In this document: positions 1-8,487 of the stretch, in pieces
How the letters are laid out: every line of letters begins with the position of its first letter
How positions within the stretch are numbered: position 1 is the stretch's first letter
Assembly: GCA_016178015.1 (NCBI GenBank)
Contig: JACOUB010000014.1
Span: 16,912 to 80,911, forward strand
DNA length: 64,000 nucleotides
Reading direction: 5' to 3'
DNA from: Methylocystis sp.
Lineage (GTDB): Bacteria; Pseudomonadota; Alphaproteobacteria; Rhizobiales; Beijerinckiaceae
Made by a program: the position numbers and the translations under genes
The notes under the pieces: model-generated
Told to the model about the DNA's origin: nothing
Seen by the model: the letters and a program-made list of their open reading frames with translations, nothing else
Database searches by the model: none

Positions 1-2
1 CG

Positions 3-656
3 ACGCATTGGTATGCGGCGCTGTTGGCCGACGAACAGATGCTGCGCGCCGCCGCAACCAGCCTCGAGGCCGCCGCGCTTTCCGCGTTGATCGCCACCGT
101 CAACGGCCTGCTGGCGGCCGTGGCGCTGGCGCGCTTCGGGCGCTTTGGCGCGCGCACCCTGTTTGCCGGCGCGATCTATGCGCCGCTGGTCCTGCCTGAG
201 GTCATTTTCGGCCTGGGGTTGCTGTTGTGCTTCGTCGCGCTCGGGTTGAACCGCGGCTTTGCGACGCTGGTGATCGCGCATGCGACCTTCGCGATGTGCT
301 TTGCGACGGTCGTGATCCTCGCCTCCTTGAAGGATTGTGATCCTTCGCTCGAAGAGGCGGCGACGGATTTGGGCGCAACGCCGGCGCGCGCCTTCGTCCT
401 GGCGACGTTGCCGGTGATCGCGCCATCTGTCGTCAGCGCTTATCTTTTGGCGTTCACGCTGTCGCTCGATGATTTCGTCATCGCGAGTTTCACCACGGGG
501 CCGGGCGCGACGACCTTGCCCATGCGCATCTACTCGCAAGTGCGGCTCGGCGTCTCCCCCGAGGTCAACGCCATCTCGACGCTGCTGTTGGCCGTTGTCG
601 CCGCCGCGCTCAGCGTTGCGGCGCTGGCGACGCGGCGAAGGGTGCGGGTGGGGTAA
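3..656 (+). CDS. ABC transporter permease, PotC/PotI-like (5' end outside window)
   Basis: Inner-membrane permease of a spermidine/putrescine-type ABC importer (PotC/PotI subfamily). The open frame enters from the window edge: the first readable residues (HWYAALLADEQML) match the conserved stretch ahead of the first core membrane helix in this family, so the true start lies upstream. About 217 residues are visible, with several hydrophobic helices. The permease EAA loop that docks on the ATPase is seen as EEAATDLGATPARAF followed by LP. The substrate cannot be read from the permease alone; polyamine or a related small cation is a family inference. The partner ATPase, second permease and binding protein would lie upstream, outside the window. 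The gene converges on the AsmA gene. Confidence 0.85.
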   Translation, partial: THWYAALLADEQMLRAAATSLEAAALSALIATVNGLLAAVALARFGRFGARTLFAGAIYAPLVLPEVIFGLGLLLCFVALGLNRGFATLVIAHATFAMCFATVVILASLKDCDPSLEEAATDLGATPARAFVLATLPVIAPSVVSAYLLAFTLSLDDFVIASFTTGPGATTLPMRIYSQVRLGVSPEVNAISTLLLAVVAAALSVAALATRRRVRVG

Positions 657-664
657 GATATCTC

Positions 665-740
665 CCTTCTCCCGCGACGCGGGAGAATGGTGTGCGCCAG
701 GGCGCCCGCCCATAGCATCTCTCCCTCCGGGAGAGGGTTA
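665..740. repeat. Dispersed hairpin repeat (CTTCTCCCG/CGGGAGAA family), copy 1
   Basis: Between two convergent genes lie two short hairpins: CTTCTCCCG-CGA-CGCGGGAGAA, and then CTCTCCCTCCGGGAGAGG. The same sequence type recurs near 24964, 25061, 31171, 31309, 42385 and 54404, always between genes, so this is a dispersed intergenic repeat family and not only a local terminator. It may still end transcription from both sides here. Confidence 0.6.
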
Positions 741-2720
741 CCTCTGTCGCGCCCCCGTCTCCCCTTGCGCCTGCGGCTCGGCGCGGGGCAGCAGAGGCGC
801 GGCGGCGCCCGAGCGCTTGATCAGCGCCGCGGCGTCGGGGACGAAATTGGGCTCGTCCCAGGAGCCCGCTATATCGAAACCGATCTGCACGCCTTTGTCG
901 CGCGGCTTGCCCGAGGCGTCGGCTTCGTTGGCTTGCGCCTTCAGGGCGAGGCTGCGGTCCGGGATGCGCGTCGAGCCGGCGAAGGCCAGCGAGAAGCCCG
1001 GCCCGCGCGCCGCGCCGTCCTCGATGCTGGCCGTTCCCTTGGCGATCTTGATCGTTGCGCTCACCTTGTCGAAGGCGGTGCGTCCCGACGTGATGTCGAA
1101 CGCGCTCGACAAGGGACGCTTGTCGAGGCGGCGCAGCGCCCGTTCGAGATCGATGCCGGCGATTTCGCCTTGGGTCAGCGCGAAACTGGCGCGTCCGCCC
1201 AGTTCTCGCGTGAGCTGCGCCACCGAGTCGCCGGCAGCGTCGAGCGTGACGCTCGCATCCAGGTTTCCAGAAATATCCTGTCGCGCCGCAAGATCCCAGC
1301 TCAGCGCCCCGGCGTCGACGCCAGTCGTTTGCGCATTGGCGTGGAATTCGAGTCCGCCAGCGGCGCCGGCCGCGAAGGTCGCCCGCGCCTTGATCGTTCC
1401 CATGTAGGCTTGCGCTTCCGCCAGCGTGATTTCGAGCCGCCCGCCGCGCAGCATGAGCGACAGGGCGGCGTCGTCGACGTCGAGACGCCCCAAACGCGCG
1501 CGCGCCGCCGAGAGCCGCAGATCGACGTCGGCGCCGGCAAGATCGGGAAGATCGAAGACGTCGCGGCTCCACTGGCGATCGGCGCTCGCCAGCGGAGGCG
1601 TATCGGCGACCAAGGGTTTCAGCGAAACGAAATTGCTGGCGAGCGTCGCCTGGACGATAGGGCGATCCGCGTCGTGGCGCAGCGCGAAGGAGCCTTCGAA
1701 CTCGTTGTCGTCGGCCAAGAAGCGCAAGTTCGACAACTGGAAGTCGCGCGTTTCGGCGGTGAGCTGACAGGTGAGCCGCACATTTTCGAAGGGACCCGGC
1801 AGCGGAACCGAAATATCCATCAAGTCGAGGGATTGCCGCAGCGACGGCGAGGATGCGGTAAGTTGTCCCGTAAAGCGCGGCGTGGCCCCCATCTCGCCCA
1901 TGCCTTCCGCCGCCACATGGATGCGCTCGCTGTCGATCCGCGTCGTCACCGGCGATGGATTGCCGCGCAGCAGCGCGCCGGGCTGCGCGATCCACACCAT
2001 CACTTGCGGGCGTTCGCTGCGCCATGAGAAGGCGCCGGCGAACGTCGCAGCCGACCCCACGGTCCGCCAATCGAGCGTTGCGTCGATGTTCTCTAAGACC
2101 GTTTCGCGGCCGCCGCCGTATTTGACGCGGGCTGAGCCTGCGACGATCGAAACAACCCCGAGGCGCGCTCGATCCGCCTTCTCCGCCTCGGGCGTGGCCG
2201 GACGCGTCGCGGCGGCGCGAACGGCGGCGCCGGCCGCGCTCATCGGCTTGCGATCGAGGTCGATGACCATCTGCGGGCGCGCTAGCGTGACCTCGGCGAT
2301 TTCCAGACGCCCGGCGAACAGTGGCAGAATGCGCACATTGCCATAGAGGTCGTCGGCGTGGACGGTCAGCGCCGCCAAGGGATCGCCGAAGGCGATGCTT
2401 GCGATGGCGATGTGTGGCCGGGGCAACAGCGAAAAGGTGGAACGGCCCTTGGCGGCGACGTAGAGGCCAAACGACGAACGCAATTGCCCGGCGACTTCTT
2501 CGAACAGCGCCTCGTTGGAAAAGGTCCAGGGCGCAATGGCCGCGCCCAGCGCGACCACGACGGCGGCGAGCGCCACGAACAGCCGCGGCCGCGCAATCCG
2601 CAGCAGCGCCGCAGCAAAGCGGCGCAGCGCCGTTGCCGCCTTGCTCGGCGTTGGCGACGCTTCAGGTTGGCCGGCTGACGCGGCGTCTCGCTGGCTGGCG
2701 GGGTCGGTCGAATGCGGCAT
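738..2720 (-). CDS. AsmA family protein
   Basis: Large AsmA-like protein of about 660 residues. A basic, Pro/Ala-rich N-terminus is followed by one membrane anchor near residues 46-64; the rest is a long, beta-rich periplasmic region. Family members act in envelope lipid homeostasis and probably bridge inner and outer membranes to carry phospholipid. I chose the ATG at 2720, which has GGAAAC upstream; a GTG at 2762 in the same frame has no visible ribosome site. The gene converges on the ABC permease, and no partner gene is beside it. Family assignment rests on architecture and the N-terminal pattern (anchor, then FGLYVAAKGRSTFSLLPRP and repeated beta segments). The exact role is not readable from sequence. 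Confidence 0.8.
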   Translation of the reverse strand: MPHSTDPASQRDAASAGQPEASPTPSKAATALRRFAAALLRIARPRLFVALAAVVVALGAAIAPWTFSNEALFEEVAGQLRSSFGLYVAAKGRSTFSLLPRPHIAIASIAFGDPLAALTVHADDLYGNVRILPLFAGRLEIAEVTLARPQMVIDLDRKPMSAAGAAVRAAATRPATPEAEKADRARLGVVSIVAGSARVKYGGGRETVLENIDATLDWRTVGSAATFAGAFSWRSERPQVMVWIAQPGALLRGNPSPVTTRIDSERIHVAAEGMGEMGATPRFTGQLTASSPSLRQSLDLMDISVPLPGPFENVRLTCQLTAETRDFQLSNLRFLADDNEFEGSFALRHDADRPIVQATLASNFVSLKPLVADTPPLASADRQWSRDVFDLPDLAGADVDLRLSAARARLGRLDVDDAALSLMLRGGRLEITLAEAQAYMGTIKARATFAAGAAGGLEFHANAQTTGVDAGALSWDLAARQDISGNLDASVTLDAAGDSVAQLTRELGGRASFALTQGEIAGIDLERALRRLDKRPLSSAFDITSGRTAFDKVSATIKIAKGTASIEDGAARGPGFSLAFAGSTRIPDRSLALKAQANEADASGKPRDKGVQIGFDIAGSWDEPNFVPDAAALIKRSGAAAPLLPRAEPQAQGETGARQR

Positions 2721-2887
2721 GTCGTTTCCGTGCTGGGTGAGGCTGATTGCGGATCGGTCCACGATGGGGCATGGGGCCGCGCCGACCTTAACAACGCGCC
2801 CGACGGCGCCATATCGGACGAGGGCGGCAAGATCGTGGCGAGCCCGAGCATTATTCTGGAAAGCGGCTCAAATCGTGTCCGTTCGGG

Positions 2888-3328
2888 TCAACTGCGTTCA
2901 AGTTCCCGGGTCAGCTCGTTGCGCAGCGCGTCAATGATCTCATCAATGTAAAATGGTTTTTCGACAATCGGGCGCGAACGGTGCGCCTCCGGCAGGCCGA
3001 TCCGTCCGTAGCCGGTGGCGAAGACGAAGGGACAGCACCGGCTGGCCAGGAGGTTGGCGACCGGGTCGATCTTTTCCGAACCGACATTGACGTCGAGAAG
3101 CGCGACGTCGATCGGCGCGCTGGCCGCAAGGCGCAGGGCGGCGCCTACGTCTCGCGCCGTCCCGGCGATCACCAGCCCTTGTTCCGTCAGTATCTCCTCC
3201 AGCGCAAGGGCGATGAGCGGATCGTCCTCGACAATGAGGATGCGCCGTCCGGCCAGCAGGTCGACCGTCGCGGCGTCGCCATCGTGCGCGTCGGCGCTCT
3301 GAGGGGTTTGATCGGGCGGGAACGTCAT
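2888..3328 (-). CDS. Single-domain response regulator
   Basis: Stand-alone receiver (CheY-like) domain of 146 residues with a short acidic N-terminal leader and no output domain. The phosphorylation machinery is complete: acidic pair E34-D35-D36 in ILIVEDDPL, phosphoacceptor D79 in ALLDVNVG, switch Thr105 in FATGYG and Lys124 in VEKPF. Proteins of this build act as phosphate shuttles or regulate a partner by binding. No histidine kinase is adjacent, so the partner is unknown. The FATGYG and EKPF motifs are common in alphaproteobacterial receivers paired with HWE/HisKA_2 kinases; that pairing is an inference here. Confidence 0.88.
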   Translation of the reverse strand: MTFPPDQTPQSADAHDGDAATVDLLAGRRILIVEDDPLIALALEEILTEQGLVIAGTARDVGAALRLAASAPIDVALLDVNVGSEKIDPVANLLASRCCPFVFATGYGRIGLPEAHRSRPIVEKPFYIDEIIDALRNELTRELERS

Positions 3329-3424
3329 GCCCCATCCTGTCGCTGATCGGCGCGGATGTCTAGACCGTGGCGGGCTACCATCGACGCCATTAACCGCCTC
3401 ATATCTGTCAGAACTTGGATAGGG

Positions 3425-3844
3425 TTAGCGGTTTTTGGGCGCGGACCGCTCCGGCGGATCGCCGGCGCCGGCTGGCGCCAACAGCCAGGCGAGCGCCACC
3501 GCCGCCACGGCGAGCCAAGCGAGGATGACAAAGGCGCCTCCGAGCGGCGCAGCGTAGGGGAACAGTCGGTCGCCGCGCCACGCCCGCGACGCCAGATCTC
3601 CGGAAAACAGCGTCACGCCGAACAGCAGCGCCAGCGTCGCACCGAGGAGCCAGCCGGATCGACCTGGCTGGCCGGCGGCCAGGGCCGCAAGCGCCAGGCC
3701 GGCGCCGGCGTGGACCATCAGGAACAAACTGGCGGTGTGCAAATTGGCGCTGTTTTCGATATGGGCGGCGGCCGCCGCCAGCCCGACGCCGGCCGCTCCT
3801 TGGAGCGACGCGATCATGACGATGAACGCCGGCCGTTTCTGCAT
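3425..3844 (-). CDS. DUF423 family membrane protein
   Basis: Small inner-membrane protein of 139 residues with four predicted hydrophobic helices and the DUF423 (YgdD-like) layout: an N-terminal helix, an AHIEN-type loop, a second helix, then TLFSGDLASRAW before the last two helices. The molecular function of the family is not established. It sits just downstream of the polyprenyl glycosylphosphotransferase on the same strand, with a 24-base gap, and could be co-transcribed with it. I see no evidence for a role in exopolysaccharide synthesis beyond that position. Confidence 0.8.
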   Translation of the reverse strand: MQKRPAFIVMIASLQGAAGVGLAAAAAHIENSANLHTASLFLMVHAGAGLALAALAAGQPGRSGWLLGATLALLFGVTLFSGDLASRAWRGDRLFPYAAPLGGAFVILAWLAVAAVALAWLLAPAGAGDPPERSAPKNR

Positions 3845-3868
3845 GGGTCTTGCGCGCCTTGCGCTAAA

Positions 3869-5419
3869 TCAATAGGCGTTTTCAGTCTTCAGCAGAGCAA
3901 ACGGCGTGAGCGCGAGAATATAGATGTCGAGCAGGATCGACCAATTCTCGATGTATCGAAGGTCGTGCTCGACGCGCTTCTGGATTTTCTCCGGCGTGTC
4001 GGTCTCGCCGCGCCAGCCGTTGATTTGCGCCCAGCCGGTCAGGCCGGGCTTGACGCGGTGGCGGGCGAAATAGCCGTCGACGACCTCGTCATAGAGATGG
4101 TCTGCGGCGCGCGCATGCATGGCGTGCGGCCGCGGTCCGACCAGCGACAGGTCGCCTTTGAACACGACGTTGATGAGCTGCGGCAATTCGTCCAGCGACG
4201 CCTTGCGGATGAAGCGGCCGACGCGCGTCACGCGCGGATCGTCCCTGGTCACCAGCCTGGAGGCGTTGGCGTCGAGACGATCGACGTACATGGTGCGGAA
4301 TTTGTAAATCTCGATCTTCTCGTTGTTGAAGCCATAGCGGACCTGCTTGAACAACACGGGACCGCGCGAGTCGAGCTTCACCGCGATGGCCGTCGCCAAC
4401 ATGATCGGCGACCACAGAATAAGACAGATCGCCCCGACGATCTTATCGAAGGCGGACTTAATGATGACGTCCCAATCCGCCATCGGTTTGTCGAACACGT
4501 CAATGACCGGCATGCTCCCGATATAAGAGTAAGACCGCGGCCGGAACTGCAGCTTGTTGATGTGGGCGGCGAGCCTTATGTCGACTGGCAGGACCCAGAG
4601 CTTGCGCAGCATCTGAAGCAGGCGGGTTTCGGCGGAAATAGGCAACGTGAAGATCACCAGATCGAGCCGCGTGTGACGGGCGAATTCGAGGAGATCGTCG
4701 ACTGTGCCGAGCTTTGGGTAGCCGGCGACGACATCGGGAGACCGTTGATCGACGCGATCGTCGAAGATGCCGAGAATGCGCAAGTCGCCGTCACTTTGCG
4801 CGGCGAGCTCTCGAAGCACTGGTTCGGCCGCCTCGCCGCCGCCGACAATCACGGTGCGGCGGTCGAGCTTGCCCGCCATCGTCAGGGCGCGCACGAGCGC
4901 CGCGAGCGCAAATCTCTCCAGCGCCAACAGCAGCAGCCCGCTGACGTACCAGCCGAGCAGCCACACGCGCGACGGCGCATTGTCGGGCTTGAGAAAGAAA
5001 ATCGCCGCCAGGGCTGCGAGAAAGACCAGCGTCCAGCCGCACCCGAGTTTCAAGCCATGGCTGACCGGCGCTCGGAAGGCACTGGCGTTGTTGAGGTCGA
5101 GCGCTTGGAACGCAATGATGGCGAGGAGCGCCACGCCGGGGATGGCGAAGAAATACGCGGGCTCGTGTCCATGGACGGGCGCCACATAAAGTTCGTGCAC
5201 GGCCAAGCCGGCGCATGTGATGAGCGTGAATTCGAGAATGCGCACGAGGCCGGCGACGACGATCGGCGAATAGGCTTTCGTCGGCTTTCCGTTGGCGACG
5301 ATTTCCGCCAGGCGCGCGCGCTCTGCGCCCGCAGGGCAGGACGGCGTCGCAGCCGGCCCGGCGTCGCGGCTGGCGTCCGGATCGCTATGCTGCGTGTCGC
5401 TGGCGGCAAAGGCGCTCAT
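3869..5419 (-). CDS. Undecaprenyl-phosphate glycosylphosphotransferase (WcaJ/GumD/ExoY type)
   Basis: Membrane enzyme that starts exopolysaccharide repeat-unit assembly by moving a sugar-1-phosphate (often glucose or galactose) from a UDP-sugar to undecaprenyl phosphate. About 516 residues: several N-terminal helices, a central Rossmann-like region (TVIVGGGEAAEPVLRELA), then the C-terminal bacterial sugar transferase domain with DSRGPVLFKQ, KFRTM, KASLDELPQL, LVGPRPH and KPGLTGWAQI. The ATG at 5419 is used; a GTG at 5512 in frame would add 31 residues, and neither has a strong ribosome site. The gene follows the export lipoprotein gene on the same strand, and together they mark the exopolysaccharide block. 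Sugar specificity is not readable. Confidence 0.92.
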   Translation of the reverse strand: MSAFAASDTQHSDPDASRDAGPAATPSCPAGAERARLAEIVANGKPTKAYSPIVVAGLVRILEFTLITCAGLAVHELYVAPVHGHEPAYFFAIPGVALLAIIAFQALDLNNASAFRAPVSHGLKLGCGWTLVFLAALAAIFFLKPDNAPSRVWLLGWYVSGLLLLALERFALAALVRALTMAGKLDRRTVIVGGGEAAEPVLRELAAQSDGDLRILGIFDDRVDQRSPDVVAGYPKLGTVDDLLEFARHTRLDLVIFTLPISAETRLLQMLRKLWVLPVDIRLAAHINKLQFRPRSYSYIGSMPVIDVFDKPMADWDVIIKSAFDKIVGAICLILWSPIMLATAIAVKLDSRGPVLFKQVRYGFNNEKIEIYKFRTMYVDRLDANASRLVTRDDPRVTRVGRFIRKASLDELPQLINVVFKGDLSLVGPRPHAMHARAADHLYDEVVDGYFARHRVKPGLTGWAQINGWRGETDTPEKIQKRVEHDLRYIENWSILLDIYILALTPFALLKTENAY

Positions 5420-5539
5420 TATCTTTTTCGGGCTCCCGTTTAAATCGCTGCGGCGGGGCGGACTGAACGCTGTTGTCGTTTGTGCCGTCGCCGTATCTTG
5501 CTCATGGACCACCGCAACCCGGTTGTTGTCGCCGCGACA

Positions 5540-6118
5540 TCAAAAGATGCGTTCGCGGACCACGATCGTGTCGCCGGGCCGAATGGGCTGCGTCAACGGG
5601 ACTCGGCCGGTGACCGGACGTCCGGAGATCGTGCGGGTCAGATCGACGCCGCCCTGATAGCCGCGCGGGCTGAAGCCGCCGGCGATGGCGATCGCCGTCT
5701 GCGCCGTCATGCCGTCGACGTACGGGTATTGGCCGGCCGTGGTGACTTCGCCCAGCACGAAGAATGGGCGAAACGCCTCCACCTCGATCGACACGCGTGG
5801 GTCGCGCACGAAGCCGCTGCGCAAGCGTCCGCCAATTTCACGTTCCACCGCCAGGGTGTCGAGGCCGAGCACGGGGACCGGGCCGATGAGCGGCATCGAG
5901 ATGCGGCCGGCGCCGTCGACCGAATAGGAGTTCGACAGCGAATCCTGGCCGAACACGATGACGCGCAGCCGATCGCCGGACGCCACAGTGTAGTGCTCCT
6001 CGCCCATGTCGGCCGAGAATTCGGGCCGGTAGGCGCCGGGCGCCGCGCAACTCATCAGCATCGCGCTCACGATCAGACAGAGAATGAAGGGTCCACGTCT
6101 CGGCATTTTGTACCCCAT
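5540..6118 (-). CDS. Polysaccharide export outer-membrane lipoprotein (Wza/ExoF-like)
   Basis: Secreted lipoprotein of 192 residues for export of capsule or exopolysaccharide through the outer membrane. The N-terminus is a signal peptide ending in the lipobox LMSC (Cys24). A Poly_export domain follows (YTVASGDRLRVIVFGQ, then IGPVPVLGLDTLAVEREI), then one SLBB-like beta-grasp segment (FVLGEVTTAGQYPYVDGMT). It is much shorter than E. coli Wza (about 380 residues) and resembles the short rhizobial type with a single SLBB repeat. It is transcribed divergently from the Wzz-type gene, so the 158 bases between them must hold both promoters. Confidence 0.9.
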   Translation of the reverse strand: MGYKMPRRGPFILCLIVSAMLMSCAAPGAYRPEFSADMGEEHYTVASGDRLRVIVFGQDSLSNSYSVDGAGRISMPLIGPVPVLGLDTLAVEREIGGRLRSGFVRDPRVSIEVEAFRPFFVLGEVTTAGQYPYVDGMTAQTAIAIAGGFSPRGYQGGVDLTRTISGRPVTGRVPLTQPIRPGDTIVVRERIF

Positions 6119-6276
6119 CCTTCAAGAAACCACTCACGCATCGGCGCTGACCGCGTAATTTTTAGGTCGCCATGGTTAACAAATACTCACCATCGCCGCG
6201 GCTTCGGTTAACCGCGTCTCAACTATACTTCGGTTACATGGTCGCAGCGGTTCGGAGTGGTTCATGGAGTCGCGCG

Positions 6277-8487
6277 ATGAGTTTTGGTTCCGATCGGGAT
6301 TTCGAGGCGAGTTCTTCCTCCGACATCGATTCGTCGCAGATTTTCCGCGTTCTCGCGCGCAAGCGCCGGTGGGTGATCGGACCCACTCTGGCCGCATTGA
6401 TCGGCGCCCTGGTCTTCGTCAATGTCGTCAAGCCGCGTTACAGCGCGGAAGCCCGGGTATTGCTTGAGAATCAGGAGAATTACATGACGCGTTCCGATAA
6501 GGGCGAGCGCGTCGATGCGATTGCCCCGGACGCCGAAGCCGTGCAGAGCCAGATTTCTCTCCTCACGTCGCGCGATCTCGCGCGCCGGGTCATCAAATCC
6601 TTGGAACTGCAGGGGAACCCGGAATTCGACCCGCTCGCCGACGGGATCGGGCCGTTGACGCGCGCGCTGGTTCTGTTCGGCTTGCTGCGCGATCCCACGC
6701 AGATTTCGCCCGAGGACCGAATTTTCGAGTCTTATTTCGACAAGCTCGCCGTGTTGTCGCCGTCCAAGACGCGCGTGCTGTCGATCGAGTTCTCTTCGCG
6801 CGACCCCGATCTCGCCGCGCAGGCCGCCAATCGGATCGCCGAGCTTTATCTCGAGATTCAGCAGGAGGCCAAACGCGATAACGCGCGCGTCGCCGCCGCC
6901 TCGCTCGCCACGCTCGTCGCCGACTTGCAGGCGCGCGCCGCCGAGGCCGACGCGCGCGCCGAGGACTTCAGGGTCAACAAGGGTCTGCTGGTCGGAACCA
7001 ACAACACGACGATCAGCGCTCAGCATCTCGGCGATCTCACCAGAGAGCTTTCGACCTCGCGCACGGCGCAAGCCGACGCCGACGCGAAGGCGAAACTGCT
7101 GCGGGAAATGCTGCGGCTAAACCGGGTGGGCGACATTCCCGATATCGCCAGAAACGACCTCATTCGTCGTATTTCCGATCAGCGCGTCGCGCTGCGCGCG
7201 CAGCTCGCATTCGAATCGCGCGCTCTGTTGCCGGCGCATCCGCGCATCAAGGAGCTTTCGGCGCAACTCGCCGATCTCGACGCCCAATGGCGTTCGGCCG
7301 CCGAAGCCGCTGCGCGCGCCCTGGAGAACGAAGCGCGCATCGCGGGTTCGCGCGTCGACAATCTGATGCGGGTGCTGGACGACCAGAAGAAGGTCGCGGG
7401 CGCGGCAGGCGCCGACGAGGTGCATTTGCGCGAATTGGAGCGCGCCGCTCGCCTGCTCAAGGAAGAGCTGGAAGCCGACACCACGAAATATCAGGAGGCG
7501 CTGGCGCACGAGGGCGTGAAGACGACGCCCGCCGACGCGCGCATCATTCAGCGCGCCCTCGCGCCGCAGATTCCGGCCTTCCCGAAAAAGCTTCCGATCA
7601 CCGCCTTCGCGGCCGTCGCGGCGTTCGTATTGGCGGTCGGCGCCATCGTCTCCGGCGAATTGCTCTCTAGCCCGCCGCGTCTGCGCTCCGGCAGCCCCGA
7701 TTGGGCGCCGCGTCCAGCCGTTGCGGTCGCCGCCGCCAGCCTGCCCTTGGCAAGCGAGGGGGGCGCGCAACCCGACCAGGGGAAAGCCGCGCTGGGGCAA
7801 GCAGACGCCGAACAAACGCCAGCCGGCGCGTTGGCGGCGGCCGGCCGGCGGCGCGAGCGCGGAAAGAAAAATGACGACGAAGCGTCGATGGCGTCGGCTC
7901 GCCGCGCGCCTTCCGCGGGGACCGTGGCCGCCGCCGGCAAAATCGACGCCGCGCGGATGGCGGCCGCCTCGGTCAAGGTTCTGGTCGTGAACAGTTCCGG
8001 CGCGCCGGCAGGCTTTGCCGCCACCGTCGCATTGGCGCGCGCGCTCGCCCGCCGAGGACGCGCCATCGTCGCGGCCGCCGATGTCGCCGACGCCGATTAT
8101 GATCGGCTGGCGGCGGGCGACCATCGTGACGGCCGGCCGGCGGGTCTCGCCGATGTCGTCGCCGGAGTCGCGGCTTTTGGCGAGGCGATCCATCGCGACG
8201 CCGGTTCGCGCTTGCACGTCATGCCCGCTGGAAGCCGGGAAGGCGCTGCGCAAGACGATACGCCGCTGGCGCTCGACGCCTTGGCGCAGACCTATGATTT
8301 TGTCGTGTTCGCCACCGCTTCGTTGAAGCGCGCAACTGAATTGGCGCGGCTGTTCGACATGGTTCTCGTGCATGGCGACGCCGCCGCCGCCGAATCCGCT
8401 CGCGACGAACTCCTGCGCGCCGGCGCAGCTGATGTCTGCATACTCGATGGCGACGCCGGCTCAACGGCCGGTCTGTGCGCGGCGTGA
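6277..8487 (+). CDS. Wzz/GNVR exopolysaccharide co-polymerase with degenerate BY-kinase-like C-terminus
   Basis: Inner-membrane polysaccharide co-polymerase of 736 residues. Order: short cytoplasmic N-terminus, helix at about residues 33-52, Wzz domain, long coiled-coil periplasmic region, helix at about 437-463, Ala-rich linker, then from about 565 a region with the fold pattern of a bacterial tyrosine autokinase (LVVNSSGAP, ALARALARRG, GLADVVAGV, YDFVVFATAS). The normal Walker A GxxxxGKS/T is replaced by NSSGAPAGFAA with no Lys, and no Tyr cluster is seen at the C-terminus, so kinase activity is unlikely. The chosen start, ATG 6277, begins MSFGSDRDFE; in-frame codons upstream back to 6172 lack support. 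Its 3' end overlaps the convergent acetyltransferase gene by 27 bases. Confidence 0.88.
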   Translation: MSFGSDRDFEASSSSDIDSSQIFRVLARKRRWVIGPTLAALIGALVFVNVVKPRYSAEARVLLENQENYMTRSDKGERVDAIAPDAEAVQSQISLLTSRDLARRVIKSLELQGNPEFDPLADGIGPLTRALVLFGLLRDPTQISPEDRIFESYFDKLAVLSPSKTRVLSIEFSSRDPDLAAQAANRIAELYLEIQQEAKRDNARVAAASLATLVADLQARAAEADARAEDFRVNKGLLVGTNNTTISAQHLGDLTRELSTSRTAQADADAKAKLLREMLRLNRVGDIPDIARNDLIRRISDQRVALRAQLAFESRALLPAHPRIKELSAQLADLDAQWRSAAEAAARALENEARIAGSRVDNLMRVLDDQKKVAGAAGADEVHLRELERAARLLKEELEADTTKYQEALAHEGVKTTPADARIIQRALAPQIPAFPKKLPITAFAAVAAFVLAVGAIVSGELLSSPPRLRSGSPDWAPRPAVAVAAASLPLASEGGAQPDQGKAALGQADAEQTPAGALAAAGRRRERGKKNDDEASMASARRAPSAGTVAAAGKIDAARMAAASVKVLVVNSSGAPAGFAATVALARALARRGRAIVAAADVADADYDRLAAGDHRDGRPAGLADVVAGVAAFGEAIHRDAGSRLHVMPAGSREGAAQDDTPLALDALAQTYDFVVFATASLKRATELARLFDMVLVHGDAAAAESARDELLRAGAADVCILDGDAGSTAGLCAA

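Noticed and set aside
3356..5443. A 695-codon plus-strand frame over the glycosylphosphotransferase gene
   Set aside because: The minus strand has clear motifs of the sugar transferase family. The plus-strand frame has skewed Arg/Gly/Asp composition and no start context.
7117..8373. Long minus-strand frame over the Wzz-type gene
   Set aside because: Arg-rich shadow; the plus strand has a coherent multi-domain protein.
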